NCBI RefSeq assembly: GCF_001647715.1 | Contig: NZ_CP015600.1 | Coordinates: forward strand, 2,108,001-2,172,000 | DNA from: Pseudomonas antarctica | Lineage (GTDB): Bacteria > Pseudomonadota > Gammaproteobacteria > Pseudomonadales > Pseudomonadaceae | Length of the DNA: 64,000 nt | Direction of reading: 5' to 3' | Shown: piece after piece, positions 63,340-64,000 of the stretch | Layout: each line of letters starts with the position of its first letter | Numbering within the stretch: the stretch's first letter is position 1 | Program-made: the position numbers and the translations under genes | The notes under the pieces: generated by a model | The model's database searches: none | What the model was told of the DNA's origin: nothing | What the model saw: only the letters and a program-made list of their open reading frames with translations

Positions 63340-64000
63340 ATGAGCCACCCCTCACAATTCACCTTGCTGCGAACACGGCGTTTCCTGCCGTTTTTCGTTA
63401 CCCAGTTACTGGGCGCCTTCAACGACAATATCTTCAAGCAATCGCTGATCCTGGCGATTCTCTACAAACTCACCCTCGACGGTGACCGCTCCATCTGGGT
63501 CAACCTGTGCGCCCTGCTGTTTATCCTGCCGTTTTTCCTGTTCTCGGCGCTGGCCGGGCAATTTGGCGAGAAATTCAACAAGGACGCATTGATCCGTGCG
63601 ATCAAGATCGGTGAGATCGTGATCATGGCCGTAGGCGCCACGGGCTTCCTGTTCAATCACCTGGAACTGATGCTGCTGGCGCTGTTTGCCATGGGCACGC
63701 ACTCGGCGCTGTTCGGCCCGGTCAAGTACTCGATCATGCCCCAGGCCCTGCACGACGATGAGCTGGTGGGCGGTAACGGCCTGGTGGAAATGGGCACGTT
63801 CCTGGCGATCCTGGCCGGCACCATTGGCGCCGGGATCATGATGTCGTCCACCCATTACGCGCCGATTGTGGCGACGGCGATTGTCGGTGTGGCGGTGCTG
63901 GGTTACCTGGCCAGCCGCAGCATTCCGCGCGCGGCGGCGTCTACGCCAGAGCTGCGGCTGAACTGGAATATTTTCAGCGAATCCTGGGCCACCCTGCGTT
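63340..64000 (+). CDS. MFS lysophospholipid transporter/acyltransferase-like protein, 3' end missing
   Basis: The first 220 codons of a protein that runs past the window end. The start MSHPSQFTLLRTRRFLPFFV follows AGGA; the next motif QLLGAFNDNIFKQSL is diagnostic of the LplT/Aas-type MFS proteins that flip lysophospholipids. GTHSALFGPVKYSIMPQAL and ELVGGNGLVEMGTF are also typical. Pseudomonad members are often fused to a C-terminal 1-acylglycerol-3-phosphate acyltransferase domain, which would lie outside. Confidence 0.88.
   Translation, partial: MSHPSQFTLLRTRRFLPFFVTQLLGAFNDNIFKQSLILAILYKLTLDGDRSIWVNLCALLFILPFFLFSALAGQFGEKFNKDALIRAIKIGEIVIMAVGATGFLFNHLELMLLALFAMGTHSALFGPVKYSIMPQALHDDELVGGNGLVEMGTFLAILAGTIGAGIMMSSTHYAPIVATAIVGVAVLGYLASRSIPRAAASTPELRLNWNIFSESWATLR

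Overview
This is an ordinary stretch of chromosome from a Pseudomonas, most likely of the P. fluorescens group. Reasons: high G+C; nearly every protein reads as a pseudomonad family member; the gene order sucC-sucD-brnQ ... htpG ... fabB-fabA-hybrid kinase ... gpsA and the block ABC-2 transporter-GST-transglutaminase-fadE-PA2817-like match what I recall of P. aeruginosa; and the intergenic spaces carry the REP/REPIN palindromes (cores such as GAGCTGGCTTGCCTGC and GAGCGGGCTTGCTCGC) typical of fluorescent pseudomonads. I see no prophage, transposase, CRISPR array or rRNA operon.

Layout. 1-8.2 kb: end of the TCA-cycle succinyl-CoA synthetase genes, a branched-chain amino acid carrier, a DUF599 membrane protein, a small lipoprotein, two overlapping hotdog thioesterases and the chaperone htpG. 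8.2-13.3 kb: dienelactone-hydrolase-like, pirin, OsmC-like and exported amidohydrolase genes and a chemoreceptor. 13.3-14.4 kb: gene-free, occupied by a large imperfect palindrome (two diverged inverted copies of a noncoding element around a REPIN). 14.4-23.4 kb: fabB-fabA, then a tightly coupled TonB receptor / periplasmic binding protein / hybrid kinase operon, then gpsA-DUF4389-sixA. 23.5-29.5 kb: acyl-CoA ligase, thioesterase, two alpha/beta hydrolases, a DUF4892 protein preceded by a tiny coupled ORF, and an AI-2E family exporter. 29.5-40 kb: a two-component system, pyrF, oxidoreductases, a MocR regulator, an HBM-type chemoreceptor, an alpha/beta hydrolase and an uncharacterised membrane-anchored protein. 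40.1-42.2 kb: a tandemly duplicated tRNA-Glu/tRNA-Gly pair, then gltS, with the same 26-base hairpin on both sides of gltS. 42.2-52.6 kb: an exported M20 peptidase, a complete dedicated TonB system (exbD-tonB-receptor-exbB) followed through an intrinsic terminator by an exported phospholipase-D-like protein, and a divergent GNAT/PhoD phosphatase pair, then an AlaX-type editing protein. 52.6-64 kb: LysR regulator, PA2817-like protein, fadE, transglutaminase-like protein, GST, ABC-2 exporter, TetR/MFS divergent pair, a TDT-family transporter and the start of an LplT/Aas-like protein that runs off the window.

How the genes work together. Lipid metabolism recurs: unsaturated fatty acid synthesis (fabA/fabB), phospholipid precursor synthesis (gpsA), acyl-CoA formation, hydrolysis and oxidation (AMP ligase, thioesterases, fadE). 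The most system-like unit is the exbD-tonB-receptor-exbB-(terminator)-PLD cluster, divergent from PhoD phosphatase. It looks like a self-contained outer-membrane uptake machine with secreted phosphodiesterase/phosphatase activities next door; its substrate cannot be read from the sequence. Start codons were re-chosen for many genes on ribosome-binding-site position and family N-terminus; each entry says so. No database searches were run.
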